Below, one piece after another: positions 8,847 through 16,235 of a DNA stretch of 64,000 nt; the first letter of the stretch is position 1; each line of letters opens with the position of its first letter. The position numbers were made by a program, and so were the translations under genes. The DNA is taken from positions 12,161-76,160 of the forward strand of contig JBGSPI010000095.1 of NCBI GenBank assembly GCA_041738715.1, written 5' to 3'. The notes under the pieces are model-generated. The model searched no databases and was not told where the DNA came from. It was given only the letters and a program-made list of their open reading frames with translations. Source of the DNA: Chamaesiphon sp041738715. Its GTDB lineage: Bacteria > Cyanobacteriota > Cyanobacteriia > Cyanobacteriales > Chamaesiphonaceae.

Positions 8847-9923
8847 ATGGAATCTATTATTCTTCAACTTGAAAATGTCAGTAAACAGTTTTCTAGTGAC
8901 TCTGGTTTCGCTGTCAATAATATTTCGTTAGCCTTAAAGCAAGGAGACATATTAGCTCTGCTAGGGCCATCCGGCTGTGGCAAAACAACACTATTAAGGA
9001 TGATTGCGGGATTTGAATCAGTTCAAACTGGAACAATTTCGATCGGTAGCAAGATTGTCAGCGATCGTCAAACTTCCATTCCACCCGAACAACGAGATGT
9101 GGGGATTGTGTTCCAGGATTATGCCCTATTTCCCCATCTCAATGTCCGGGAAAATATCACCTTTGGATTGCAACATTTCAGGAAAGAAGAACAAGCCCAA
9201 CGTGTTGCCGAAGTTTTGCAATTAGTCAGACTTCAAGGCTTAGAAGAACGTTACCCCTATGAACTCTCTGGTGGGCAACAGCAGCGAGTAGCTCTAGCCA
9301 GAGCATTAGCCCCCAAACCTCAATTGATCCTCCTCGATGAGCCACTGAGTAACCTCGACGTGCAAGTTCGATCGCATTTACGCGAAGAAATTCGGGATAT
9401 TCTCAAAGCCGCCGGGACTTCGGCAATTTTTGTCACACACGATCGCGAAGAAGCCTTGTTTATCGCCGATTTGGTGGCGGTGATGCAGGCTGGACGGTTG
9501 GAACAACTAGGTACGCCCGAACAAATTTACACCCATCCCGCCTCCCGCTTTGTGGCTGAATTTGTCACCCAAGCTAGTTTCTTTCCCGCCCAACGACGGG
9601 GAAATGTCTGGGAAACAGAGGTCGGCAATTTTGACTTACCCGTGGATTATGCCGACGATTTAGGCGAAATAGCCATTCGCCCTGAAGAGTCAATTTTGAC
9701 AGCAGCCACCGACGGCTTATTATCGATTCGGACGCGCCGCTTTTTGGGCAGAGAGTATCAATATTGCTTGCAAACTCCATCAGGCAAAGAATTTCACGCC
9801 CGGATCTCCACCGATGTAGTTTTACCAGTGGGATCGAGAGTCAATTTATCGATCGCAAGCGATCGAATGCACATCTTCAAACCTGGTCAGGCTCCGATGC
9901 TAACCGCCAGTGGTATTAAATGA
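8847..9923 (+). CDS. Iron ABC transporter ATP-binding protein (FbpC/FutC type)
   Basis: ATPase of 358 aa with Walker A GPSGCGKTT (about 40-48), Q-loop VFQDYALFPH, signature LSGGQQQR, Walker B LILLDEP and switch histidine VTHDREEA. A C-terminal TOBE-like regulatory region (about 240-350, with AIRPEES) is as in FbpC and other CUT1/ferric-type ATPases. It completes the binding protein-permease-ATPase operon. Sequence alone does not separate iron from other substrates for this subunit; the permease and upstream porin carry that inference. Confidence 0.92.
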   Translation: MESIILQLENVSKQFSSDSGFAVNNISLALKQGDILALLGPSGCGKTTLLRMIAGFESVQTGTISIGSKIVSDRQTSIPPEQRDVGIVFQDYALFPHLNVRENITFGLQHFRKEEQAQRVAEVLQLVRLQGLEERYPYELSGGQQQRVALARALAPKPQLILLDEPLSNLDVQVRSHLREEIRDILKAAGTSAIFVTHDREEALFIADLVAVMQAGRLEQLGTPEQIYTHPASRFVAEFVTQASFFPAQRRGNVWETEVGNFDLPVDYADDLGEIAIRPEESILTAATDGLLSIRTRRFLGREYQYCLQTPSGKEFHARISTDVVLPVGSRVNLSIASDRMHIFKPGQAPMLTASGIK

Positions 9924-9971
9924 GTAACTATCTGAGTTAAAATATAATTGCTGTTTTGGGCACATAATATA

Positions 9972-10160
9972 ATGGTTATAATTTTCGACTTAGCTCTATT
10001 TGCTTTAGTAGTACTATCTTTCGTGATGATTGTTGGTGTACCTGTAGCCTATGCTGCACCCCAAAACTGGGATCGATCGAAACAACTCCTGTTTGTTGGT
10101 TCGGGAGCTTGGGCACTTTTAGTAGTTGTAGTTGCTATTTTAAACTTCCTTGTAGTTTAG
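9972..10160 (+). CDS. psbZ: Photosystem II protein PsbZ (Ycf9)
   Basis: Two-helix membrane protein of 62 aa in the photosystem II core periphery, involved in PSII-antenna interaction. The sequence MVIIFDLALFALV, then VGVPVAYAAP and QNWDRSKQLLFVGSG, is the PsbZ pattern of helix, conserved VGVPVA turn, loop and second helix. The ATG at 9972 is chosen because family members start with M-x-I-I-F; an upstream in-frame TTG at 9948 would add eight residues not found in the family. It sits directly before ribH, a neighbourhood I recall from other cyanobacteria. Confidence 0.95.
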   Translation: MVIIFDLALFALVVLSFVMIVGVPVAYAAPQNWDRSKQLLFVGSGAWALLVVVVAILNFLVV

Positions 10161-10271
10161 ATTGCTTACTGTCAAAATCGGCTGCTGGAGTAAGCTTTAG
10201 AGCTAGTCGCAGTCGATTAGCATCATTGCTTGTCGTTAGCAACTCATTATTCATAATTTTTAATAATTTAA

Positions 10272-10763
10272 ATGGCAGTTTTTGAAGGTACTCTTGTCGC
10301 CGATGGTTCACTCAGATTTGCGATCGTTATCGGTCGATTTAACGATCTGGTGACGAATAAACTGCTAGCAAGCTGTCAGGATTGTCTCAAACGCCACGGA
10401 ATTGATGTCGATCCGCATGGTACTCAAGTAGATTATGTCTGGGTTCCAGGTGCTTTTGAGGTGCCATTGATTGCCAAAAAACTCGCCTTCTCCAAACGCT
10501 ATGATGCAATTATCTGTCTAGGTGCGGTAATTCGGGGCGATACACCCCATTTTGACTATGTTTCGGCGGAAGCAGCTAAAGGTGTGGCAGCAGCAGCGTT
10601 TCAAAGTGGTACGCCAGTTGTCTTTGGCGTGCTAACCGTGGATACCATGACTCAAGCTTTGGAACGTGCGGGAATTAAGAGCAACCACGGTTGGGGTTAT
10701 GCACTGAATGCCCTGGAAATGGCAACGTTAATGAAAGCGATGCCAGTAGAGATTAGTGGTTAA
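10272..10763 (+). CDS. ribH: 6,7-dimethyl-8-ribityllumazine synthase
   Basis: Penultimate enzyme of riboflavin synthesis, joining 5-amino-6-ribitylaminouracil and 3,4-dihydroxy-2-butanone 4-phosphate; 163 aa, the usual length. Family motifs are VIGRFNDLVTNKLL (about 18-31), the substrate loop VPGAFEVPL (about 56-64), LGAVIRGDTPHFDYV (about 80-94, including the active-site His) and FGVLTVDT. Its last 11 bases overlap convergently with the stop end of the PIN-domain gene. Confidence 0.97.
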   Translation: MAVFEGTLVADGSLRFAIVIGRFNDLVTNKLLASCQDCLKRHGIDVDPHGTQVDYVWVPGAFEVPLIAKKLAFSKRYDAIICLGAVIRGDTPHFDYVSAEAAKGVAAAAFQSGTPVVFGVLTVDTMTQALERAGIKSNHGWGYALNALEMATLMKAMPVEISG

Positions 10764-11145
10764 AGAGAATTTCCACATCATAAAGATCGAACAACCGATC
10801 TGCACTAACCATCGTCATCCCTTCCACCTGGGCTTGGGCGATTAATATTCGATCGAATGGATCGCGATGATGTAAAGGTAATCTAGCAGATTGGATCGCA
10901 TGATCTGCCCTGATTTCTAACGATCGTGCGCCCAATTCTCTCATCCGACTGGGTAGATAGAGATCGAGCGGTTCGGGCAGTGGCAATTTACCCAATCCTA
11001 CTTTAATCCCTATCTCCCAGACGCTGGCAACCGAAAACCACAACTCATTAGTTTCATCAGCAATTTGAGTGATTATTTCCGGCTGCAACCGCTCCGGTTC
11101 GGCAAACCACCACAACCAACATTGAGTATCGATTAGCAGCTTCAT
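10753..11145 (-). CDS. PIN-domain toxin-like ribonuclease (VapC family)
   Basis: Likely toxin of a type II toxin-antitoxin pair, 130 aa. The PIN acidic residues are visible: LLIDTQCWLWW near the N terminus, VWEIGIK in the middle and HHRDPFDRILIAQA with VSADRLFDLY at the C terminus. PIN toxins are Mg-dependent RNases. The antitoxin gene lies immediately upstream with a four-base ATGA overlap. The 3' end overlaps ribH by 11 bases on the opposite strand, an unusually tight insertion beside a core gene. RNA target unknown. Confidence 0.9.
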   Translation of the reverse strand: MKLLIDTQCWLWWFAEPERLQPEIITQIADETNELWFSVASVWEIGIKVGLGKLPLPEPLDLYLPSRMRELGARSLEIRADHAIQSARLPLHHRDPFDRILIAQAQVEGMTMVSADRLFDLYDVEILFNH

Positions 11146-11387
11146 TCTGCCCCACCTTCAAAAGCTGCCAGCAAATCCTCCGGTAATGGCTCGTTAAAGT
11201 CTACTGGAACGGTAAATAACCCCCGATCTTGACCTAAACTTTGACGGCGAGACTTTGGTGGCTGCAATGGTACTAACTTAGCCACAGGAATACCTCGATT
11301 GGAGATGATAATCTCTTCCCCCAGTTCTACTCGGGATAACAGACGCGATAACTGAGTTTTAGCTTGATGAATATTGACAGTTTCCAT
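11142..11387 (-). CDS. Phd/YefM-family antitoxin
   Basis: Antitoxin of 81 aa with the classical N-terminal Phd fold: METVNIHQAKTQLSRLL, then GEEIIISNRGIPVAKLVPL. This part dimerises and binds the operator; the C-terminal half (about 50-81, with VDFNEPLPEDLLAAFEG) should wrap the PIN toxin. It is the first gene of the pair and overlaps the toxin start by four bases, so it is probably co-translated and self-regulating. The 54-base space upstream must hold the promoter and includes the word CTAGACTAAGTTTATAAACTTAGTCTAG-like repeat described separately. Confidence 0.9.
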   Translation of the reverse strand: METVNIHQAKTQLSRLLSRVELGEEIIISNRGIPVAKLVPLQPPKSRRQSLGQDRGLFTVPVDFNEPLPEDLLAAFEGGAE

Positions 11388-11400
11388 AGCTCAAACACAA

Positions 11401-11428
11401 CTAGACTAAGTTTATAAACTTAGTCTAG
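11401..11428. promoter_or_regulatory. Perfect palindrome upstream of the PIN/Phd pair (candidate operator)
   Basis: Bases 11401-11428 read as a perfect palindrome: the half CTAGACTAAGTTTA (11401-11414) is followed directly by TAAACTTAGTCTAG (11415-11428). It lies 13 bases upstream of the antitoxin start on the minus strand and just beyond the stop end of the HAD gene. It fits an autoregulatory operator for the Phd-type antitoxin, and could also act as a terminator hairpin for the upstream HAD gene. Confidence 0.6.
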
Positions 11429-11441
11429 CAGATTTATCTAA

Positions 11442-12152
11442 TTACGCCGACGGGACAACACCAAAAAATCGATCGATTCGATCGAGTTCTAAATCGGCAA
11501 AAGAGTCGATTGTCCAATTTGCCTGACGCTGCAACATGTGGAAGGGATAGGTATGGGCGATCGCTACCACTTGGATTCCGGCGGATTTGACAGCTTGAAT
11601 ACCAGGAAAAGTATCCTCGATCGCGAGACATTCAGATGCTAATAAATTGAGATCTGGATGCAGTTGATTTAGTCTTTTAATTGCTAATAAATAACCTGCT
11701 GGATCTGGTTTACTTTGACTAATTTCATCCCCAGTTACAATCGTCTCAAAATAGCGATCGAGTTCTGCTTGGTGTAAGACTAGTTCGACTTCCGATCGAA
11801 TTGCCCCAGTTACAACCGCCAATTTATAGCCGCTAGTGTACATTTTGTCAATAAATTGCACCACTTCAGGGTAAATAGGTAAAGTAACTAATTGGCTCAA
11901 TCTTTGACGATAAGCGATCGATTTTTTAGCAACTAGTTTATCTAAGGCTTCATCGGTGATAAATCTACCGCGTAATTTTAATAAATCGCTCAGACAAGCC
12001 CTGTCGGTCCGCCCGACAGATACTTTCCAAAACTCTTTCCCTTGCGGTTGTAAATTTTCGGCAATTAATAGCTCATCGATTAATTCACGATGAATCTGTT
12101 CATCGTTGATAATTACTCCATTAAAATCGAACAAAACTGCTTTTAGAACCAC
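11442..12152 (-). CDS. HAD-superfamily hydrolase (beta-phosphoglucomutase-like phosphatase)
   Basis: Subfamily I HAD phosphatase-like protein of 236 aa, GTG start. Motif I is LFDFNGVIINDE (about 7-18), with an alpha-helical cap; motif II is AVVTGAIRSE, motif III includes SKPDPAGYLLA, and motif IV is AIEDTFPGIQAV. Motif I has Asn where the usual DxD has its second Asp, the residue that acts as general acid/base, so activity may be altered or substrate-restricted. Substrate unknown; sugar phosphates are typical of the family. Confidence 0.85.
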   Translation of the reverse strand: MVLKAVLFDFNGVIINDEQIHRELIDELLIAENLQPQGKEFWKVSVGRTDRACLSDLLKLRGRFITDEALDKLVAKKSIAYRQRLSQLVTLPIYPEVVQFIDKMYTSGYKLAVVTGAIRSEVELVLHQAELDRYFETIVTGDEISQSKPDPAGYLLAIKRLNQLHPDLNLLASECLAIEDTFPGIQAVKSAGIQVVAIAHTYPFHMLQRQANWTIDSFADLELDRIDRFFGVVPSA

Positions 12153-12190
12153 GGAGATAGGGAAGTGAGAATTAGGAATTAATATGATGC

Positions 12191-12385
12191 TTATTTGTTG
12201 AGTTTTTGCTTGAGTATTGCTTCCATTTCATGCAAATCATCATCTGTTTGGGGAAATCGATAGGTTTGACTATTGGGATTGCCCTGATTAATCAAAGCTT
12301 CGATCGCATCATCATCATCCCTGTGCTCTAAAATATAGCTTCTAAGCTGTTCGCGAGTCATGCTACTAAAATTAGGTTTCGTCAT
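12191..12385 (-). CDS. Small DUF6887-like protein, second gene of a pair
   Basis: A 64 aa acidic protein starting MTKPNFSSMTREQLRSYIL, with RDDDDAIEAL and ending in a lysine-rich tail. The helix-rich opening with MTREQLRSY is typical of small cyanobacterial proteins that I recall as DUF6887. The ATG at 12385 is preferred over the in-frame upstream start at 12406 because family members begin near MTKP. It overlaps the upstream gene by 14 bases. The arrangement looks like a toxin-antitoxin or other two-protein module, but no activity is known to me. Confidence 0.7.
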   Translation of the reverse strand: MTKPNFSSMTREQLRSYILEHRDDDDAIEALINQGNPNSQTYRFPQTDDDLHEMEAILKQKLNK

Positions 12386-12563
12386 TGTTAAACCTCCATT
12401 GACCATTGGGGAAAACTAAGATTTCTAGGCTTTCGGTCGCACCCCCTAGGATAAATACTATTTTAGTATTGACATTGTAACGAAATACATGGACTGGCTG
12501 GTATCCGTTCGAGAGCATTTGACATACTCTAACACAAGCAAAAGCTTGTTCTGCGGTCGGCAT
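12372..12563 (-). CDS. Small DUF6888-like protein, first gene of a pair
   Basis: A 63 aa protein starting MPTAEQAFACVRVCQMLSNG, then QPVHVFRYN, IVFILGGATESLEILVFPNG and a short tail. The pattern is an N-terminal helix with two cysteines followed by beta strands, matching small cyanobacterial proteins I recall as DUF6888. Its stop end overlaps the DUF6887-like gene. The overlap implies co-translation; no catalytic motif is recognisable. Confidence 0.7.
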   Translation of the reverse strand: MPTAEQAFACVRVCQMLSNGYQPVHVFRYNVNTKIVFILGGATESLEILVFPNGQWRFNNDET

Positions 12564-12610
12564 ATTGTGAATTTGATAATTATTTTTAGGATAAACTCAC
12601 CGCTAACAGG

Positions 12611-13582
12611 CTAGCCCCTAATCTGACGAGATTCTAGCCATTCGATCGTTTGTTGAGCTAATTGGACATTATTGAGTCGATCGATCTCGCGAATCCCGGT
12701 CGGACTGGTAACATTGACTTCGGTGAGATAGCCACCAATGACATCAATTCCGACAAAATATAAGCCCTGTGCTTGGAGTTTTGGGGCAATAGCGGCACAC
12801 ATTTCATACTCGCGATCGGTAATATCGACTTGTGCGCTGCGTCCACCCACAGCCATATTACCGCGAAATTCGGTACCTGTGGGAATCCGATTGACGGCAC
12901 CCAAGGGTTTGCCCTCTAGTAAAATAATCCGCTTATCCCCATCTTTGGCGGCGGGGAGAAACTTCTGAATCATCAATGGTTCTTGTCCCTGCTTAGTACT
13001 AATTTCCACGAGGGAGTTAAAATTGCGATCGCCTGGTTCGAGAAAGAGAATCCCCTCACCGCCTTTACCGCCTAGTGGTTTGAGTACGCCTGCACCATGG
13101 GTTTCGACAAACTTTTTAATTACCGCCTTATCACGCGAGACAATCGTATCCGTCATCCACTCGGCAAATTGGAGGGCAAACATCTTTTCATTTGCCGTTC
13201 TCAGTCCATTGGGACTATTGACTACTAGCGTCTTGGTGGGGTCGATATAGTCCAGAATATAGGTGGTATAGAGGTAGGGTACATCCACAGGTGGATCTGT
13301 CCGCATGAATACAGCAGTCATCTCTTCCAGTGGGCGAAAGACGGTATCACCCAATTGATACCAATCTGGCTGGGCTACCCACAAGCCCTCTTGCAGAGTC
13401 ACGGGGGTAATTTTGACTTGTTGGAGGAATCCCCAAGCCTTACCGCCAACGACGCTCAATTGTTCGGCGCGAGTAATCCAAACTTCATGCCCCAATCGAT
13501 CGGCGGCTTCCATGAGGGCGACACTGGTATCATGTGTGGGATCTAGTTTGGCGATCGGATCGATAATAAATGCTAGCTTCAT
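12611..13582 (-). CDS. gshB: Glutathione synthetase
   Basis: ATP-grasp ligase of 323 aa that joins gamma-glutamylcysteine and glycine. The N terminus MKLAFIIDPIAKLDPTHDTS is the prokaryotic GshB signature; MRTDPPVDVPYLYTTYILD (about 100), KPLGGKGGEGILFLEP (about 163-178, ATP-grasp loop), RIILLEGKPLGAVNRIP and GGYLTEVNVTSPTGIREI (metal/ATP site) follow in order. Length and motifs are normal. ATG start; no operon partner is evident. Confidence 0.97.
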   Translation of the reverse strand: MKLAFIIDPIAKLDPTHDTSVALMEAADRLGHEVWITRAEQLSVVGGKAWGFLQQVKITPVTLQEGLWVAQPDWYQLGDTVFRPLEEMTAVFMRTDPPVDVPYLYTTYILDYIDPTKTLVVNSPNGLRTANEKMFALQFAEWMTDTIVSRDKAVIKKFVETHGAGVLKPLGGKGGEGILFLEPGDRNFNSLVEISTKQGQEPLMIQKFLPAAKDGDKRIILLEGKPLGAVNRIPTGTEFRGNMAVGGRSAQVDITDREYEMCAAIAPKLQAQGLYFVGIDVIGGYLTEVNVTSPTGIREIDRLNNVQLAQQTIEWLESRQIRG

Positions 13583-14040
13583 GAAAATGTTGGGGGGATA
13601 AAGATTAATGGGGGGAAGTTGGATTTAGGAGATCGCGTAAACAACCTAATCGGATTTTAAACGACCCTTGCCTATTTCCCCACACTATGAACTACCCCTG
13701 TTAAGGTGAGCATCTGTACTGATTAACGCTGTTGCGCCATTCCTTCGATCGCGATCAGCAAAGTATCTTTACTATGAAGATTATATAGTGTCTGGAACCG
13801 GAGATCTGGGGGTTCCGACCCCCAGACCCCCCGTTGAGGGGAGGAACGCCGCCCCTCAAACTCCCCTGCGTATTTTGGTTATTTTTACTTCGTGGCTTGT
13901 GCATTGCTTTCACCTGGTGGCTGCGGGGTAGGGTCTGGCTGGTGTTAATCATAATTGATTGTGCATCCACCCTCCCCTGGTCGCAAACATGGGGCTATGA
14001 CTCTAAAGGCGCAAGTTCGTCGATCAACTATTACAAAAAG
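13583..14040. other. 458-base intergenic region
   Basis: Between gshB and the helicase-like gene I see no convincing coding sequence. It contains HIP1-like GATCGCGATC near 13748, the paired GC-rich hairpins described separately at 13798-13870, and otherwise unremarkable sequence. Short open frames here read through the repeat and are not supported. Confidence 0.6.
13798..13870. repeat. GC-rich double-hairpin intergenic repeat, copy 1
   Basis: Two adjacent perfect inverted repeats: CTGGGGGT (13806-13813) with ACCCCCAG (13818-13825), then TTGAGGGG (13834-13841) with CCCCTCAA (13852-13859). The core, GATCTGGGGG followed by CCCCCAGACCCCCC, recurs at 34094-34124. It looks like a dispersed palindromic element of cyanobacterial intergenic DNA. 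Confidence 0.7.
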
Positions 14041-16140
14041 TCACCTTAACAAAGGTACACTATGAACCAATGTCAACAGGGCACCCATTTGTTCTTGTCC
14101 ATTAATGGCGAGATCGCTATTACATAGATATAGGCGTTGCGTCACCCGCTGGAGGAGATCGCGTAAGATGCGCTCCAGCCGATGCTTGTCGCTAGTTTCG
14201 GTATCGGCTTCCGTCCAAGGTCGATCGAGTCTATCCTTGAGAAATAGATTCGCACCATAGAGCGTGGCGGCTCCTCCTTCTGCCCACAGACTCGAACCAA
14301 CATCGAGCCAAAAATGATAAGGATGGGATTTTTTACTGGCGCGGTATTGGAAAATATTCGACAGGGTGACGGCTTGATGATGGGTTTGCAGTTGGCGAAT
14401 CGGATAAGGATTGGCACTGACGGTACCTTGGCGCAGGAGAAGAATAAATTGGGCGGTAATCTGATGGGCTGATTGAGTATATTCGGTGGGTCTGTGGGTA
14501 CGTTCGGCGACTTGCCAGTAGTGTTGGGCGGTTTCCATCAGTTCGCGCAGGGCTGAGAGTCTGTCAAAGGGTAAATAACTACCCTGCTCAAAAAAATAAC
14601 CGATCGCGTCTGTGAGTAAATTTAGTGGTAGCGGTTGTTGCTGTTGCACTCGCTCTACCCACGCGAGAATCCGCTCGTAAGCCCTGGTAGCAGCAGATCC
14701 GAGGCGATCCCAGCGGGGGAAGTTAGAGTAGGGTAGTAGGCGCGGCTGGGATAGGGAGGGAGCATAGCAATAGTCGGCGAGTAACCCTGCCCGCACGGGA
14801 TCGATCGCTGGTGGCTGCGGTGAGGCGATGTGCTGGTGATGTTCGCTGAGGGTGACGAGGAGATCGGCAATTTCATCCCGCCCGATGAGTTGTCCCAAAC
14901 CAGGATAAGTTAATGCCATCAGATTGAGCAGAGCGCGCACACCAGGATCGCTATTGAGTGGACGTTGAGCATTCAGGGATTCGATCGGGATCTGATGTCT
15001 ATCGAACATCTCGACGATGGTATATCGGGAAATCGCATCTAAACCAGGGGCGATAATGGCAATTTCCCCCGGCTGAACTTTGCCGCTGTTAATTTGCTCG
15101 ATCGCAACTGCGGCTGTCTGTTTGAGCATTTCCCCACGGGTGCGGGTTTCGATCGATCTGACCCGATCGGGTAAAATGAGTAATGTACCCGGATCGATCG
15201 CGGCGCGGACAATCAGATCGATCGTCGGTGAATTAGTCTGTCGATCTGTAAATAATGGTGGCTCTACTGGATCTAGATAAATTATCTGTGTGGGATGGCA
15301 TCGGGATTTTAACCCCAATAAATAAGTCGGATCGGCACTCAAACCTAGCCTTACCATGCCATCGGGATTGTAACTAAACGCAGCCAATACACCCGCAGCT
15401 AATAGCCACTCACAAATATCTCGACCGATTGCCGGATAATCATCCACATCATCAGCAATTAAACCCCAATATCGATCGCGTAAATGGCGTTGATACTCCG
15501 GATTGGGTAATAAATGCCGCCAGTATAACTCCGTCATGATGCCATAAGTCAATAAGCCGCGATCGAGACACCAATCCCGCCACTCGGCAGCCAAAGATTC
15601 CACCCCACGATAAATCGGCGCAGCGTCCAACTCCACGCCAAATCCCTGGGCAAGTAACTGGGGCATTTCTTCCAGCGGCGTACAACTATAAGCAGCCAAC
15701 TGGAGTAAATCCAACGTCCGCCGGACAAATCGGTACTCAGAGGGGGCTATTTCCCGCCAATTCAGCCGTTCGAGGGCTGGCTGCCATAATTTCGTCGCCA
15801 ACTCCTGCTCCGTCTCAGGGCGCAATCTCAGGGGCAAATAGGCAGGTAGCTTTAACTGCTCAATCAGGAGGGGATAAAATAACAACACCTCATCTTGAAT
15901 AAACCCAATCGTGGTTTTTGCTGTAATCGAGCATTTACCCTGAGTCGCCACCGTCAACCGTTCGGCTAAATTTCGTTTACTATCATCATTACCCGCCAAC
16001 ACCAAAACTTTGGCACTGGGATCTGATTGTTTACCCAGCACAATTCGCTCGTCCCACCACTGACAAAATTGAGCAACTAACGCCGCCGTCTTCCCGCTCC
16101 GCGTCCCCCCCTCAACCCAAATCGCCCTAGAATAGATCAC
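14041..16140 (-). CDS. UvrD/RecB-like superfamily 1 helicase-related ATPase
   Basis: A 699 aa protein with GTG start. Walker A is GGTRSGKT (residues 11-18), followed by VLVLAGNDDSKRNLAERL, like helicase motif Ia. Where SF1 helicases have DExQ, this protein has GLIADDVDDYP (about 227-236). Later segments GEIAIIAPGLDAISRY and RPLNSDPGVRALLNLMALTYP (about 365-410) resemble UvrD/AddA motifs of the second RecA fold. The last helicase motif is weak (RLYLCNSDLAINGQEQ). It may be a nuclease-partner or a degenerate helicase. No operon partner; function in DNA repair is inferred only from fold. Confidence 0.7.
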   Translation of the reverse strand: MIYSRAIWVEGGTRSGKTAALVAQFCQWWDERIVLGKQSDPSAKVLVLAGNDDSKRNLAERLTVATQGKCSITAKTTIGFIQDEVLLFYPLLIEQLKLPAYLPLRLRPETEQELATKLWQPALERLNWREIAPSEYRFVRRTLDLLQLAAYSCTPLEEMPQLLAQGFGVELDAAPIYRGVESLAAEWRDWCLDRGLLTYGIMTELYWRHLLPNPEYQRHLRDRYWGLIADDVDDYPAIGRDICEWLLAAGVLAAFSYNPDGMVRLGLSADPTYLLGLKSRCHPTQIIYLDPVEPPLFTDRQTNSPTIDLIVRAAIDPGTLLILPDRVRSIETRTRGEMLKQTAAVAIEQINSGKVQPGEIAIIAPGLDAISRYTIVEMFDRHQIPIESLNAQRPLNSDPGVRALLNLMALTYPGLGQLIGRDEIADLLVTLSEHHQHIASPQPPAIDPVRAGLLADYCYAPSLSQPRLLPYSNFPRWDRLGSAATRAYERILAWVERVQQQQPLPLNLLTDAIGYFFEQGSYLPFDRLSALRELMETAQHYWQVAERTHRPTEYTQSAHQITAQFILLLRQGTVSANPYPIRQLQTHHQAVTLSNIFQYRASKKSHPYHFWLDVGSSLWAEGGAATLYGANLFLKDRLDRPWTEADTETSDKHRLERILRDLLQRVTQRLYLCNSDLAINGQEQMGALLTLVHSVPLLR

Positions 16141-16235
16141 ACTTCAACTCCAATTTTTATTAATCCCCCTCCTCCATTAGTCCAAGTAATCAGTAATCTA
16201 CTCCCTTTCCCCTTTCCCCTAACTCCCAACTGACG

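Noticed and set aside
12406..12406. Upstream start for the DUF6887-like protein
   Set aside because: It would lengthen the overlap with the first gene and add residues not expected at the family's N terminus.
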